A stretch of 64,000 nucleotides of DNA from Bosea sp. AS-1 (lineage in GTDB: Bacteria; Pseudomonadota; Alphaproteobacteria; Rhizobiales; Beijerinckiaceae). The DNA is taken from the NCBI RefSeq assembly GCF_002220095.1, contig NZ_CP022372.1, forward strand, positions 4,188,501-4,252,500, read 5' to 3'. Positions 53,586 through 64,000 of the stretch are shown here, one piece after another. Below the pieces are notes generated by a model. That model worked only from the letters and a program-made list of their open reading frames with translations. It made no database searches and was not told the origin of the DNA. Made by a program: the position numbers and the translations under genes. Each line of letters starts with the position of its first letter. Within the stretch, counting starts at the first letter, position 1.

Positions 53586-54392
53586 ATGATCGGCAACCTG
53601 CTCCGCGCTCTCCTGATCGTTCCGGCGCTTCTCGCCGCGGCGCTCGGCGGAGCCGATGCCTTCGACAAGGTCGGCTTTCCGTCGCGCGATGCGCGGGAGC
53701 TCGTCGGCTGGCTGGCGCGCCCGCCGGGGGCCGGCCCGTTCCCGGTCGTCATCGGCCTGCATGGCTGCGCCGGGCTCTATACGCGCTCGGGCGAAATTGG
53801 CGCGCGCGAAACCGACTGGTCGCAGCGGCTGGTGCGAGCCGGCTATGCCGTGCTGCTCGTCGACAGCTTCGGCCCACGCGGGATCAGAGCACTCTGCAAC
53901 GAGCGCGACCGCGCGCTGACGCCAGCCGACCGGGCTCGCGACGCCTTTGCGGCGATCGACTGGCTCGCCCGACAGAGCTTCGCCGTATCCGATCGCATCA
54001 GCCTGATCGGCTGGTCCAATGGCGGCTCGACGGCGCTGCGTGTCGCGGGCGCTCCGGAGGCCAGGCGCCTGCGCCATGTCATCGCCTTCTATCCCGGCTG
54101 CCGCGTCCTGCTGAAGCGCGACTGGCGTCCGCAGACCGACACGGCGATCTTCCAGGGGCTCGCCGACGACTGGACGCCGGCGGCGCCCTGCGAGGAACTG
54201 GCACAGCGTGGGAAGGCGCACTTCGTCGGCTTTGCCGGCGCCTATCACGATTTCGACCATCCGGACCTGCCGTTGCGCGAACGGCGCGCCGCCTTTTCAC
54301 AGCGCCCGGACGGCAAGGTCACGATCGGCACAGACGCCACAGCGCGCAATCAGGCGATCTCGGCTGTGATGGCGATCCTGAAGGCGCCCTGA
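53586..54392 (+). CDS. Dienelactone-hydrolase-family exported alpha/beta hydrolase
   Basis: 268 residues. Signal-like N-terminus (LLRALLIVPALLAAALGGADA, cleavage near residue 25), then an alpha/beta-hydrolase fold: oxyanion region FPVVIGLHGCAGLYTRSGE, nucleophile elbow GWSNGG with a serine (classical dienelactone hydrolases use Cys), Asp in ADDWTP, and His in GAYHDFDHPDLP. Probably hydrolyses an ester or lactone in the periplasm. An in-frame extension upstream overlaps atpF and is not real. No linked pathway. Confidence 0.85.
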   Translation: MIGNLLRALLIVPALLAAALGGADAFDKVGFPSRDARELVGWLARPPGAGPFPVVIGLHGCAGLYTRSGEIGARETDWSQRLVRAGYAVLLVDSFGPRGIRALCNERDRALTPADRARDAFAAIDWLARQSFAVSDRISLIGWSNGGSTALRVAGAPEARRLRHVIAFYPGCRVLLKRDWRPQTDTAIFQGLADDWTPAAPCEELAQRGKAHFVGFAGAYHDFDHPDLPLRERRAAFSQRPDGKVTIGTDATARNQAISAVMAILKAP

Positions 54393-54397
54393 CCGGC

Positions 54398-55660
54398 TCA
54401 GTTGCTCGCGGTCGCCGCGGGGGCCGGAGGATTCCCCACGGCCGTCACCGGCACGGTTGCGGGCCGGGGCTGAGGCGTGGCAATCGCCTTCGGCTTCGGC
54501 TTGCGCGCCTGGATCGTCGAGGTGACGATGCCCTGCGGCGTGTCGAGCCCGTAGATGTCGTCGCGGAACTGGACCTGTCCGTCGGCGCCCTGCCAGCCGG
54601 TGAGGTAGACCCAGGCCACCGGCACCGCTTTCTTCAGCGGAATGTTCTTGCGCTCGCCTTTGGCGATCTCATCCTCGATCGCCTGCCGGTTCCACTCCGT
54701 GCCCTCGAGCAGCCAGGCGGCGAGGTCACGCACGCCCTCGATGCGGGCGCAGCCGGAGGAGTTGAAGCGCACATCGTTGCGGAACAGCGTCTTCTTCGGC
54801 GTGTCGTGCATATAGACCGCGTCGCTGTTGGGCATGTCGATCTTGAGCTGGCCGAGAGAATTGGTCGGGCCGGGCTCCTGCCGCACGTAGAAATAGGGAT
54901 TGGTGATCGTCGACCAGTTCACGCTCGCCGGGTCGATCTCCTTGTTCTCGGCCCCGAGCAGCTTCATGTTCGACTTGGCGACGAAGGTCGGATCCTTGCG
55001 CATGTGCGGGATGATGTCGGCCTTCACGATCGACATCGGCACCGTCCAGTACGGGTTGAGGTTGACCGAGGTGATGTTGGCCTGGATCACCGGCGAAGGC
55101 CGGTCCGGGCGGCCGACGATGGCGAGATGGCGCTCGCGCACCTGCCCGTCCTCGACCGCCTCGACGCTGGCGCCGGGGATGTTCACCACGACATAGCGAT
55201 GGGCGAAGTTGAAGCCATTGCCCTTGAGGCGCTCCAGCGTGGCGGTGAGCTGATTGAGGCGCGTCTCGACCGAGGTGTTCATCGCCCTGAGCGTCAGACG
55301 GCCGACGGTGCCGAGGTCCGACAGGCCATGGCGGCGCTGAAAATGCTTCACGGCCTCCATGACGGCCGCATCATAGACATCGCCCGCCAGCGCATCGGCC
55401 GGCAGGTCGCCGCTGGCGATGAGGCGCTGCTTCAGGGCGACGACCTCCGGCCCCTGCGAATCCGGCTTGAGCGCCGTGACTCCGGCCGGCACCTTCGGCC
55501 AGCCGCCGCGGCTGGCGACCTCCTCATGCGCGACCAGCGCCTGAAGGGTACGATCATAGGTGTTGGGGCCATAGCTCGGCTCGTTGGCGCGCACGTCGAG
55601 CGCAGAGACTGCGACGAAGCTGACGGCAGCCGTGACGAGGATGCAGGTACGCGCGAACAT
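54398..55660 (-). CDS. L,D-transpeptidase (YcbB/ErfK type)
   Basis: 420 residues from ATG 55660 (MFARTCILVTAAVSFVAVSA, a signal peptide ending VRAN); the frame is open 20 codons earlier. A PG_binding_1 domain follows (LIASGDLPADALAGDVYDAAVMEAVKHFQRRHGL, about residues 95-130), then the YkuD catalytic domain with YMHDTPKKTLF and NSSGCARIEG, where Cys is the nucleophile. The C-terminal tail is Pro/Ala-rich. These periplasmic enzymes form 3-3 crosslinks in peptidoglycan or attach proteins. Gap to the convergent hydrolase gene is 5 bases. Confidence 0.92.
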   Translation of the reverse strand: MFARTCILVTAAVSFVAVSALDVRANEPSYGPNTYDRTLQALVAHEEVASRGGWPKVPAGVTALKPDSQGPEVVALKQRLIASGDLPADALAGDVYDAAVMEAVKHFQRRHGLSDLGTVGRLTLRAMNTSVETRLNQLTATLERLKGNGFNFAHRYVVVNIPGASVEAVEDGQVRERHLAIVGRPDRPSPVIQANITSVNLNPYWTVPMSIVKADIIPHMRKDPTFVAKSNMKLLGAENKEIDPASVNWSTITNPYFYVRQEPGPTNSLGQLKIDMPNSDAVYMHDTPKKTLFRNDVRFNSSGCARIEGVRDLAAWLLEGTEWNRQAIEDEIAKGERKNIPLKKAVPVAWVYLTGWQGADGQVQFRDDIYGLDTPQGIVTSTIQARKPKPKAIATPQPRPATVPVTAVGNPPAPAATASN

Positions 55661-55787
55661 AAAACGAACCCCCGAGCCGCAGAGAGCGGCACGGGGGCGA
55701 TCATTGTCCGACATAGTCAAGGAAAGCTTAAGAGCGGCGCAACGCTCTTCACCATGCTGACGGATGCCGTCAGGACGGGCGAGACGC

Positions 55788-57365
55788 CTATTCCGCCGCT
55801 TCCTTGGCCGGAGCCGGCTTTTCCCATTTCAGCACTGGCGAACGGGCGGCGCGGGTCTCGTCCAGGCGACGGATCGGGGCGTGATGCGGGGCGCTGGTGA
55901 AGCGCTCCTTGTCATTGCCCTTGGCCGCGATGGCGAGGTCGCGCAGCGTCGCGATGAAGAGGTCGAGCGCCGCCTTGGACTCCGACTCGGTCGGCTCGAT
56001 CAGCATGGCGCCATGGACGACGAGCGGGAAATACACCGTCATGGGATGATAGCCCTCGTCGATCATCGCCTTGGCGAAATCGAGCGTCGAGACGCCCGAG
56101 CCCTTCAGCCACTCGTCGTCGAACAGCACCTCGTGCATCGACGGATGGTCCGGGAAGGGCAGCGACATCAGGTCGGCGAGGCCGGCGCGGATGTAGTTCG
56201 CGTTGAGAACCGCATCCTCGGAGGCCTGGCGCATGCCGTCCGAGCCGTGGCTCAGCATATAGGCGAGCGCACGGACATACATGCCCATCTGGCCGTGGAA
56301 GGCGGTCATGCGGCCGAAGGGCTGGTTGCCCGCCGGCGCTTCGCCGCGCGATTCGATTAGATGCGGCTTGCCGTTCTCGACATGGATGAAGGGCACGGGC
56401 GCGAAGGGCGCCAGACGCTCGGAGAGCACGACCGGACCGGCACCGGGACCGCCGCCGCCATGGGGCGTCGAGAAGGTCTTGTGCAGGTTGATGTGCATGG
56501 CGTCGACGCCGAGATCGCCCGGCCGGGCCTTGCCGACGATCGCGTTGAAGTTGGCGCCGTCGCAGTAGAAATAGGCGCCGGCCTCATGCATCGCCGCGGC
56601 GATCTCGACGATCTGCGGCTCGAAGATGCCGCAGGTGTTCGGGTTGGTCAGCATGATCGCGGCGATATCCGGCCCGAGCAGGGCCTTGACGTCCTCGACG
56701 GCGACGGTGCCGTCCGGACGGGCGGGAACCGCCTTCACCGAGAAGCCGATCAGGGCCGCCGTCGCCGGATTGGTGCCATGGGCCGATTCGGGAACGAGCA
56801 CGACATTGCGGGTCGCGCCCTCGCCCTTCGCCTCGATTGCGGCCTTGATCGCCATCATGCCACAGGCCTCGCCATGGGCGCCGGCCTTCGGCGAGAGGGC
56901 CACCGCCGGCATGCCGGTCAGCGTCATCAGGTAGCGGGCGAGCTCCAGCATCAGGTCGAGCGCGCCAGGCACGGTCGAGAGCGGCTGCAGCGGATGCACG
57001 TCGGAGAAGCCGGGCAGCCGCGCCATCTTCTCGTTGAGGCGGGCATTGTGCTTCATCGTGCAGGAGCCGAGCGGGAAGAGCCCGGTATCGATGCCGTAGT
57101 TCTTCTGGCTGAGGCGGACATAATGGCGCATCGTCTCGGGCTCGGAGAGGCCGGGCAGGCCGATCTCGCCCTGGCGGGCATGCTTGCCCAGGCGCGACTT
57201 GAAGGGCGCCGGCTTGTCGATATCGACGCCCGTCGCCTCGTGATGACCGATCTCGAAGATCAGCGGCTCAATCTGCTGCAGCGCCTTGTTGCCGGTGAAG
57301 GTGGCGTGCTCGGCATGAGCGGCCTCGCCGGCCTGGGTGGGACGTCCCTGACGGTTCAGCATCAC
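55788..57365 (-). CDS. gcvPB: Glycine dehydrogenase (decarboxylating) subunit 2
   Basis: 525 residues, PLP-dependent. The lysine that binds PLP lies in [21 protein letters not shown]; the glycine-rich loop and [20 protein letters not shown] N-terminal motifs are those of the P2 half. With subunit 1 it decarboxylates glycine and passes aminomethyl to lipoyl-GcvH. It is the last gene of the riboswitch-led operon; its ATG overlaps the subunit 1 stop by four bases. Confidence 0.97.
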   Translation of the reverse strand: MMLNRQGRPTQAGEAAHAEHATFTGNKALQQIEPLIFEIGHHEATGVDIDKPAPFKSRLGKHARQGEIGLPGLSEPETMRHYVRLSQKNYGIDTGLFPLGSCTMKHNARLNEKMARLPGFSDVHPLQPLSTVPGALDLMLELARYLMTLTGMPAVALSPKAGAHGEACGMMAIKAAIEAKGEGATRNVVLVPESAHGTNPATAALIGFSVKAVPARPDGTVAVEDVKALLGPDIAAIMLTNPNTCGIFEPQIVEIAAAMHEAGAYFYCDGANFNAIVGKARPGDLGVDAMHINLHKTFSTPHGGGGPGAGPVVLSERLAPFAPVPFIHVENGKPHLIESRGEAPAGNQPFGRMTAFHGQMGMYVRALAYMLSHGSDGMRQASEDAVLNANYIRAGLADLMSLPFPDHPSMHEVLFDDEWLKGSGVSTLDFAKAMIDEGYHPMTVYFPLVVHGAMLIEPTESESKAALDLFIATLRDLAIAAKGNDKERFTSAPHHAPIRRLDETRAARSPVLKWEKPAPAKEAAE

Positions 57366-58702
57366 AGCACCTCCACGAGCGCCGCCACGAGGGCCGCCCG
57401 GTCTTCATCGGTATTCACCTCGGTCGAGGCGATGATCAGCAGGTCGTCGAGCCCCGCCTTGGGCAGGAGCCGCGAGACGGGGACGCCGGCCAGGATGCCC
57501 TTGGCGGCGAGCACCTCGACGACCTCGGCGGCGGGCTTCTTCAGCTTCACCGTGAACTCGTTGAAGAAGCTGTCGTTGAGCACGGTCACGCCTTCGACGC
57601 CCGCGAGCGCGTCGGCGAGCTTCACGGCATTGGCATGGTTCACTTCGGCGAGACGGGCGAGACCGGCCTGGCCGAGCAGCGTCATGTGGATGGTGAAGGC
57701 CAGCACGCAGAGGCCGGAATTGGTGCAGATGTTCGAGGTCGCCTTGTCGCGGCGGATATGCTGCTCGCGGGTCGAGAGCGTCAGCACGAAGCCGCGCTGG
57801 CCGGTCGAATCGACCGTCTCGCCGCAGAGCCGGCCCGGCATCTGGCGGATATATTTCGACTTGGCGGCGAAGAGGCCGATATAGGGGCCGCCGAAATTCA
57901 GGGCGTTGCCGATCGACTGGCCCTCGCCGACGACGATGTCGGCGTCCTGCGCGCCCGGAGGCACCACAGCGCCGAGCGAGACGACCTCGGTGAAGACCGC
58001 GATCAGCAGGGCGCCATGGGCATGGGCCTTCTCGGCAATCGGCTTCAGGTCGCGCAGATTGCCGAACACATCCGGCGACTGGACGACGACGCAGGAAACG
58101 CTGTCGTCGATCTGGGAGAGGATGTCCTCGCTGGCGGAGACGTCCGGCGGCAGTGCCACAACCTCGTCATTCGCCATCTCGGAGAGGGTCTCGACGACCG
58201 CGGTGTAATGGGGATGCAGGCCGCCGGAGAGCACAGCCTTGCGGCGCTTGGTGACGCGATGCGCCATCAGCACGGCCTCGCCGGTGCCGGTCGAGCCGTC
58301 ATACATCGAGGCGTTGGCGACCTCCATGCCGGTCAGCGCCGCGACCTGGGTCTGGAACTCGAAGAGATATTGCAGCGTGCCCTGCGCGATCTCGGGCTGG
58401 TAGGGCGTATAGCTGGTCAAGAATTCCGAGCGCTGGATCAGGTGATCCACCGTCGCAGGGACATGGTGCTTGTAGGCGCCGGCGCCGACGAAGAAGGGCA
58501 CGGCCGAGGCGGCGGTGTTCTTGCCGGCCATCTTGCCGAGGATGCGCTCGACCTCGAGCTCCCCCTTGGCGCGGGGCAGATCGACCGGGGCCTTCAGCAG
58601 CTTGCCGGCCGGCACGTCGCTGAAGAGCGCGTCGATATCAGAGACGCCGATCCGCGCGAGCATGTCCTCGCGGTCGGTATCGGTGAGCGGGAGATAGCGC
58701 AT
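57362..58702 (-). CDS. gcvPA: Glycine dehydrogenase (decarboxylating) subunit 1
   Basis: 446 residues, starting [20 protein letters not shown]. Typical P1-half segments are [29 protein letters not shown] and [27 protein letters not shown]. The P protein is split into two subunits here, whereas many rhizobia have a single GcvP of about 950 residues. It lies 83 bases after gcvH. Confidence 0.97.
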   Translation of the reverse strand: MRYLPLTDTDREDMLARIGVSDIDALFSDVPAGKLLKAPVDLPRAKGELEVERILGKMAGKNTAASAVPFFVGAGAYKHHVPATVDHLIQRSEFLTSYTPYQPEIAQGTLQYLFEFQTQVAALTGMEVANASMYDGSTGTGEAVLMAHRVTKRRKAVLSGGLHPHYTAVVETLSEMANDEVVALPPDVSASEDILSQIDDSVSCVVVQSPDVFGNLRDLKPIAEKAHAHGALLIAVFTEVVSLGAVVPPGAQDADIVVGEGQSIGNALNFGGPYIGLFAAKSKYIRQMPGRLCGETVDSTGQRGFVLTLSTREQHIRRDKATSNICTNSGLCVLAFTIHMTLLGQAGLARLAEVNHANAVKLADALAGVEGVTVLNDSFFNEFTVKLKKPAAEVVEVLAAKGILAGVPVSRLLPKAGLDDLLIIASTEVNTDEDRAALVAALVEVL

Positions 58703-58785
58703 GGAGAAATGTCCGTTGTCGGTTTCGGGCTCTGAGGCCGTCGAAGCAATGCGCCGCCGCGGAAAATCCGCGGCGGCGCCAGAAA

Positions 58786-59160
58786 TCAGAGCGACTTCAC
58801 GTAGTTCTGGTACTCGGCCTCGTTCATCAGGGCGTCGAGCTCGGCAGCGTCCTTGATCTTGATCTTCAGGAACCAGCCCTTGCCGGCCGGGTCCTCGTTG
58901 ACGGTGCCCGGGGCGGCCTCAAGCTCGGCATTGACCTCGACGACCTCGCCCGAGACCGGGGCATAGACCTCCGAGGCGGCCTTGACGCTCTCGACCACCG
59001 CGGCCTCACCGCCCTTGGCCAGCGCCTTGCCGACGGCCGGCAGCTCGACGAAGACGACGTCGCCGAGCTGGGACTGGGCGTAGTCGGAGATGCCGACGGT
59101 GCCGACGTCACCCTCGATGCGGATATATTCGTGGTCCTTGCTGTAACGGGTCTCGGCCAT
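58786..59160 (-). CDS. gcvH: Glycine cleavage system H protein
   Basis: 124 residues; lipoyl lysine K60 in [19 protein letters not shown]. It carries the aminomethyl group between P, T and L proteins. Standard length, a GGAGG site before the ATG, and 35 bases from gcvT. Confidence 0.97.
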   Translation of the reverse strand: MAETRYSKDHEYIRIEGDVGTVGISDYAQSQLGDVVFVELPAVGKALAKGGEAAVVESVKAASEVYAPVSGEVVEVNAELEAAPGTVNEDPAGKGWFLKIKIKDAAELDALMNEAEYQNYVKSL

Positions 59161-59195
59161 GGTTTCCTCCTGGCGTCAGATGTCTGGAAAAAGGT

Positions 59196-60359
59196 TCAGC
59201 GCTTGTAGCCGTTCGGCACGAAGGGCATCGTCGCCACCACGGCCGGCAGCGGCTTGCCGCGCACGATCAGGTTGAGTTGCGTGCCCGGCGCCGAGTGAGC
59301 CTTGGCGACATAGCCCATGGCGCAGGGGCCGTTGAGCGTCGGGCCGAAGCCGCCGGAGGTCACGACACCGATCACCTCGCCCTCGGGCGTCGCGATCTCG
59401 GTGCCCTCACGTGCGGGGGCGCGGCCTTCCGGCTTCAAACCGACGCGGATGCGCGAGACGCCCTCGGCCAATTCACGCTGGACGCGCGCGGCGCCGGGGA
59501 AACCACCCTCCTCGCGGCGGCGCTTCTGGATCGACCAGTTGAGCGCGGCCTCGATCGGCGAGGTCGTGGTGTCGATGTCATGGCCGTAGAGGCACAGGCC
59601 CGCTTCCAGCCGCAGCGAATCGCGGGCGCCGAGGCCGATCGGCTTGACGTTGCCGTCGAGCAGCAGCGTGTCCCAGATCTCGCCGATCTTGTTGGCGGCA
59701 GCCGAGATCTCGTAGCCGTCCTCGCCAGTGTAGCCGGAGCGGCTGACATTGGCCTTGATGCCGGCGACTTTCATGGTGCGGGAGGTCATGAAGCCCATCT
59801 CGGCGGCTTCCGGCGCGATCTTCGCGAGCGCCGCTTCCGCGCCCGGCCCCTGCAACGCGATCAGGCCGCGATGCTCGGCCTTGACCAGCTTCACATTGGC
59901 CGGCAGGCGCGCCTCGATATGGGCGTAGTCGGCATCCTTGCAAGCGGCGTTGACGACGAGATAGAGCGCGCCGTCCTCGTCGGGATCGATCGAGCGCGTG
60001 ATCATAAGGTCGTCGAGGATGCCGCCTTCCTCGTTGAGAAGCTGCGAGTAGCGCTGCTTGCCGGGGGCGAGATTGACGATGTCGGCCGGAATCAGCGCTT
60101 CCAGCGCCTTGGCCGTGGTCTCGTGATCGGGACCGATCAGAAAGCATTGGCCCATATGCGAGACGTCGAAAAGGCCGGCCTTTTCGCGGGTCCAGTTGTG
60201 TTCGGTCAGGATACCGGTCGGATACTGCACCGGCATGTCGTAGCCGGCGAAGGGCACCATGCGGGCGCCGAGCGCGACATGGCGGGCATGGAGCGGCGTC
60301 TTCAGCGGCGCGGCGGCGCCGGAGGCTTCGTGGGTGGCTTCTGCGGCTTCGGCAGCCAT
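59196..60359 (-). CDS. gcvT: Glycine cleavage system T protein (aminomethyltransferase)
   Basis: 387 residues from ATG 60359 (MAAEAAEATHEASGAAAPLKTP), which has GGAAGGGG upstream; an in-frame extension would run back into the riboswitch and is not real. Folate-binding core: MPVQYPTGILTEHNWTREKAG, LFDVSHMGQ, and ARDSLRLEAGLCLYGHDID. It transfers methylene to tetrahydrofolate and releases ammonia. First gene after the glycine riboswitch. Confidence 0.97.
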   Translation of the reverse strand: MAAEAAEATHEASGAAAPLKTPLHARHVALGARMVPFAGYDMPVQYPTGILTEHNWTREKAGLFDVSHMGQCFLIGPDHETTAKALEALIPADIVNLAPGKQRYSQLLNEEGGILDDLMITRSIDPDEDGALYLVVNAACKDADYAHIEARLPANVKLVKAEHRGLIALQGPGAEAALAKIAPEAAEMGFMTSRTMKVAGIKANVSRSGYTGEDGYEISAAANKIGEIWDTLLLDGNVKPIGLGARDSLRLEAGLCLYGHDIDTTTSPIEAALNWSIQKRRREEGGFPGAARVQRELAEGVSRIRVGLKPEGRAPAREGTEIATPEGEVIGVVTSGGFGPTLNGPCAMGYVAKAHSAPGTQLNLIVRGKPLPAVVATMPFVPNGYKR

Positions 60360-60410
60360 GGCGGCCCCTTCCAGAATCGAGCGCAAGCGCCGGACGGATG
60401 TCCGGAGCGC

Positions 60411-60604
60411 GCCCCCTCTGTCTCGGAACCTGAGAGATTTCCCCGCCGACCGCGAAGCCGGACGAGTTACACCCGTCGGTGGGCGGGATCGCTCCCGCCG
60501 CTTTCCAGAGCGCCAAGTCCCCAAGCGGTCCTTTTGCCTGAGCGTTTCCGGGGCGGTTGCGCCTTCGGCGCCGGCCCTGACGGATCAGGCCCGGTCTCTC
60601 CCGC
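60411..60604 (-). ncRNA. Tandem glycine riboswitch upstream of gcvT
   Basis: The minus strand carries two aptamer-like units. The first begins GGGAGAGACCGG and contains GCGCAACCGCCCCGG and CTCAGGCAAAAGGACC. The second begins CTCTGGAAAGCGG and contains CACCGACGGGTGTAA and ends CTCTCAGGTTCCGAGACAG, AGAGGGG. This matches the two-aptamer gcvT RNA. It ends about 52 bases before the gcvT ATG and should switch on the cleavage operon when glycine is plentiful. Confidence 0.9.
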
Positions 60605-60739
60605 GGGGATATGCGGCTGGGGCAGAGATACAGAAGGCGCCGGCCCAGTCAATCGGGGCGGCGCCTTCTTTCAAGGCAAAGCTGCATCGAGATGCGGATT
60701 CACCGATCAGGCTGGAGCAGCCCGACCGGCTCTGGCGAT

Positions 60740-61345
60740 CTAGCGCCGGCGATGGCGCGCCGGAGCGGCCGCGCCGCCATGACCCAGACTGACGAAGATC
60801 TCGACGTCGCCCTGACCCGCCGGCACGGTGATACCGTCCTCGACATAGGCGAAATCGGCGCCGCTCTGTCCGCCGGGAATCGTCGCGCCAACGCGCGCCG
60901 AGCGGCGCGCGACCACGCCATTGCCGCGCGTCACAACCGTGGTCAGCGTGGCGCCGTAGCTGCCGGGGCTGCCAGCCGGGCCGAGCAGCACGCGCCCCTC
61001 GACACCGACCTTGAGGCGGAAGCCGCCGCCCTTGCCGAGCGAGGTGCATTCGCGCGCGACGTTGGCGATGGAGATCTGGTAGCGCAGGCCACCCGAATCC
61101 TGCCCGGCCTGCGCGCGGATCGCCGCGCCGCCATCGGCGACGGTGACTTCCGGACACACCTCCGTCACCTCATCCTCGTCCTTCGGCAACTGGTCCGGCG
61201 CCGGCGGGGTCGTCGACTGGAACATCAGCACATTGAGCGCCTTGCCGGTGGGCGAAGACGAGGACGGGGTTCCGCAGCCGGCAAGGCCCAGGCAGAGCAA
61301 CGGCAGGGCGAGCCAACGGCTCACGGTCACAGTCTGATCGATCAC
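60740..61345 (-). CDS. Lipoprotein of unknown function downstream of ialB
   Basis: 201 residues from a GTG at 61345 that overlaps the ialB stop (GTGA). Signal sequence with lipobox LGLAGC (SRWLALPLLCLGLAGCGTPS), cysteine near residue 24. The mature part has CPEVTVADGGAAIRA and a domain ending SARVGATIPGG and VPAGQGDVEIFVSLG. No known family recognised. The coupling suggests it acts with the IalB-like protein in the envelope. A longer same-frame opening running through ialB is an overlap artefact. Confidence 0.75.
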   Translation of the reverse strand: MIDQTVTVSRWLALPLLCLGLAGCGTPSSSSPTGKALNVLMFQSTTPPAPDQLPKDEDEVTEVCPEVTVADGGAAIRAQAGQDSGGLRYQISIANVARECTSLGKGGGFRLKVGVEGRVLLGPAGSPGSYGATLTTVVTRGNGVVARRSARVGATIPGGQSGADFAYVEDGITVPAGQGDVEIFVSLGHGGAAAPARHRRR

Positions 61346-61851
61346 GGCAGCGCCTCCACGCCCGGGCCGAAGCCGTTGAGCGAGACGGGCACGCCCACCC
61401 CCTCTTCCGGCGTCTGGAATACGATGAATGTCGCGCTCTTGCCGCCCTTGAGCTGGTTTAGCAGCGTGTCGTCCATGACGACCTCGGCGACGCAACCGGT
61501 GGTCAGGCAGCGCACGAAGCCCGCGCGGCCGATATCCTTGTCGTCGATCTTGAGACCAAGGCCGGACGGCAGCAGCACGCCGAGCGGGGCGACGACCCGC
61601 AGCAGCCGGCTCTTCTGGTCCGCCGTCTTCAGCACGATGACGAGCAGCGTGAGATTCGGGCGGTCCTCGGCGGCGACATTCTGAACGAGCGCGCATTGCT
61701 CGGTCTTGGCGCCCGGAGGCACCTCGCAACGCATCTGCCAGTCGCCATGTGTCGAGCGCACGGTCCCCTGTGCAAAAGCGGAGCCGGCGGCGAAACCCAC
61801 CGCCACGAGCGTCAGCGCCAAGACGCCAAGCGCCCCCAGGATCCTCTTCAT
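61342..61851 (-). CDS. Invasion-associated locus B (IalB) family protein
   Basis: 169 residues from the ATG giving MKRILGALGVLALTLVAVGF (signal peptide, ending AFAQ near residue 28). Mature segment GTVRSTHGDWQMRCEVPPGAKTEQCALVQ matches the IalB start, with the family cysteine pair; a second pair occurs in FVRCLTTGCVAEV. Named after Bartonella but widespread in non-pathogenic Hyphomicrobiales, with no defined activity. Exported to the periplasm. Coupled to the lipoprotein gene. Confidence 0.88.
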   Translation of the reverse strand: MKRILGALGVLALTLVAVGFAAGSAFAQGTVRSTHGDWQMRCEVPPGAKTEQCALVQNVAAEDRPNLTLLVIVLKTADQKSRLLRVVAPLGVLLPSGLGLKIDDKDIGRAGFVRCLTTGCVAEVVMDDTLLNQLKGGKSATFIVFQTPEEGVGVPVSLNGFGPGVEALP

Positions 61852-62203
61852 CCCTGCCGTCCTCCAAACCGGATCATACGTCACGAACCGCAGCAGATAC
61901 GCAGAATTCGGGCAAAAGCCCGGCTGCCTCGCGGAATCCCGCCGCCATCAACATGAAATGCGTTCCGACCATGCAGGCCCGGCCCTGTCAAGGCGGGCTG
62001 CGCCTTCGTGCCGCACTTCAAGCACAGCTTCGCGTGATTATGCCGCACGGCATGCAGGGGCTCTCGGCATTGCCCCTCTGGCGCAAGCGTGATCTTTGAT
62101 TTATCGCAATCCCGAAGAGCAGGGTGACCTCGCGGTCGCCCCTTCGTGCGTGGACCCGAGCTTCGGCTCCCACGCAGGTCGATTGAGGAGCTATGTCGGA
62201 CCA
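61852..62203. other. Intergenic region between ialB and ctaC
   Basis: About 350 bases between divergent genes with no convincing gene. A small hairpin CGGGC-AAAA-GCCCG lies at 61909-61922, and GAGGAG (62185-62190) is the probable ribosome site of ctaC. No clear promoter consensus or known regulatory box was seen. Confidence 0.5.

Positions 62204-64000
<1,797 letters not shown>

Noticed and set aside
60740..61867. One 375-codon protein instead of the lipoprotein plus ialB
   Set aside because: The first half would be out of frame with the clear IalB protein. The signal sequence with lipobox in the middle shows that a separate gene starts at the GTG that overlaps the ialB stop.

Overview
The window is a 64 kb piece of GC-rich chromosome from an alphaproteobacterium, most likely of the order Hyphomicrobiales (a Bosea-like relative is my guess from gene content; no taxonomic marker was searched). 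Supporting signs are the F0 operon atpI-B-E-F'-F without F1 genes, ccrM, a PdhS/PleC-like kinase, IalB and DUF1236 proteins, several tripartite tricarboxylate (TTT) transporters, and a tRNA-His with A at position 73. No transposase, integrase, phage gene or CRISPR array was seen; gene order looks ancestral apart from two TTT loci that have the look of accessory catabolic modules.

Layout. 1-7.3 kb: a GntR regulator and a SAF-domain NAD(P)-dependent oxidoreductase read leftwards, diverging from a PdxA-like dehydrogenase, a TctC-TctB-TctA transporter and a DapA-family lyase. Together they look like uptake plus breakdown of one hydroxy- or sugar-acid-like compound, substrate unknown. 7.3-9.7 kb: an exported Gly/Tyr-rich peptide, tRNA-His and two phasin-type proteins with a double palindrome upstream. 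9.8-16.3 kb: large PAS histidine kinase, MgtE Mg2+ transporter, GST, EamA exporter. 16.4-20.5 kb: a second TTT locus, LysR-TctB-TctA-TctC, with no enzyme genes. 20.7-21.8 kb: two tandem DUF1236 proteins. 21.8-25.0 kb: upp, DUF1688 and a GTP-cyclohydrolase-II-like gene, which match the URC uracil-degradation set.

25-39 kb: housekeeping genes glyQ/glyS, a tRNA methyltransferase-like gene, DUF2007, polyprenyl synthase, ispE, a TPR protein, ETF-ubiquinone oxidoreductase, a family-4-like uracil-DNA glycosylase and a zinc metallopeptidase, with small exported proteins and a 36-residue lipoprotein between them. 39-50.5 kb: methyltransferase, glycosyltransferase-like gene, radical SAM protein behind a LexA-type box, rnhB, ccrM, a peptidoglycan-binding cysteine peptidase, mutY, a DciA/DUF721 protein, DsbA and SMC: a DNA repair, replication and segregation neighbourhood. 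50.8-53.4 kb: F0 ATP synthase operon. 53.6-55.7 kb: hydrolase and L,D-transpeptidase. 55.8-60.6 kb: glycine cleavage operon gcvT-H-PA-PB behind a tandem glycine riboswitch. 60.7-64 kb: lipoprotein and IalB pair, then ctaC and the start of ctaD, cut by the window end.

The most useful reading between genes is regulatory. Two perfect and two near-perfect EcfG (general stress sigma) promoters precede small exported or membrane proteins. A LexA-type direct repeat sits before the radical SAM gene, CtrA-like boxes with GANTC sites lie before ccrM and the large kinase, and a perfect palindrome precedes the ETF-QO gene. All were found by eye and none has been tested.
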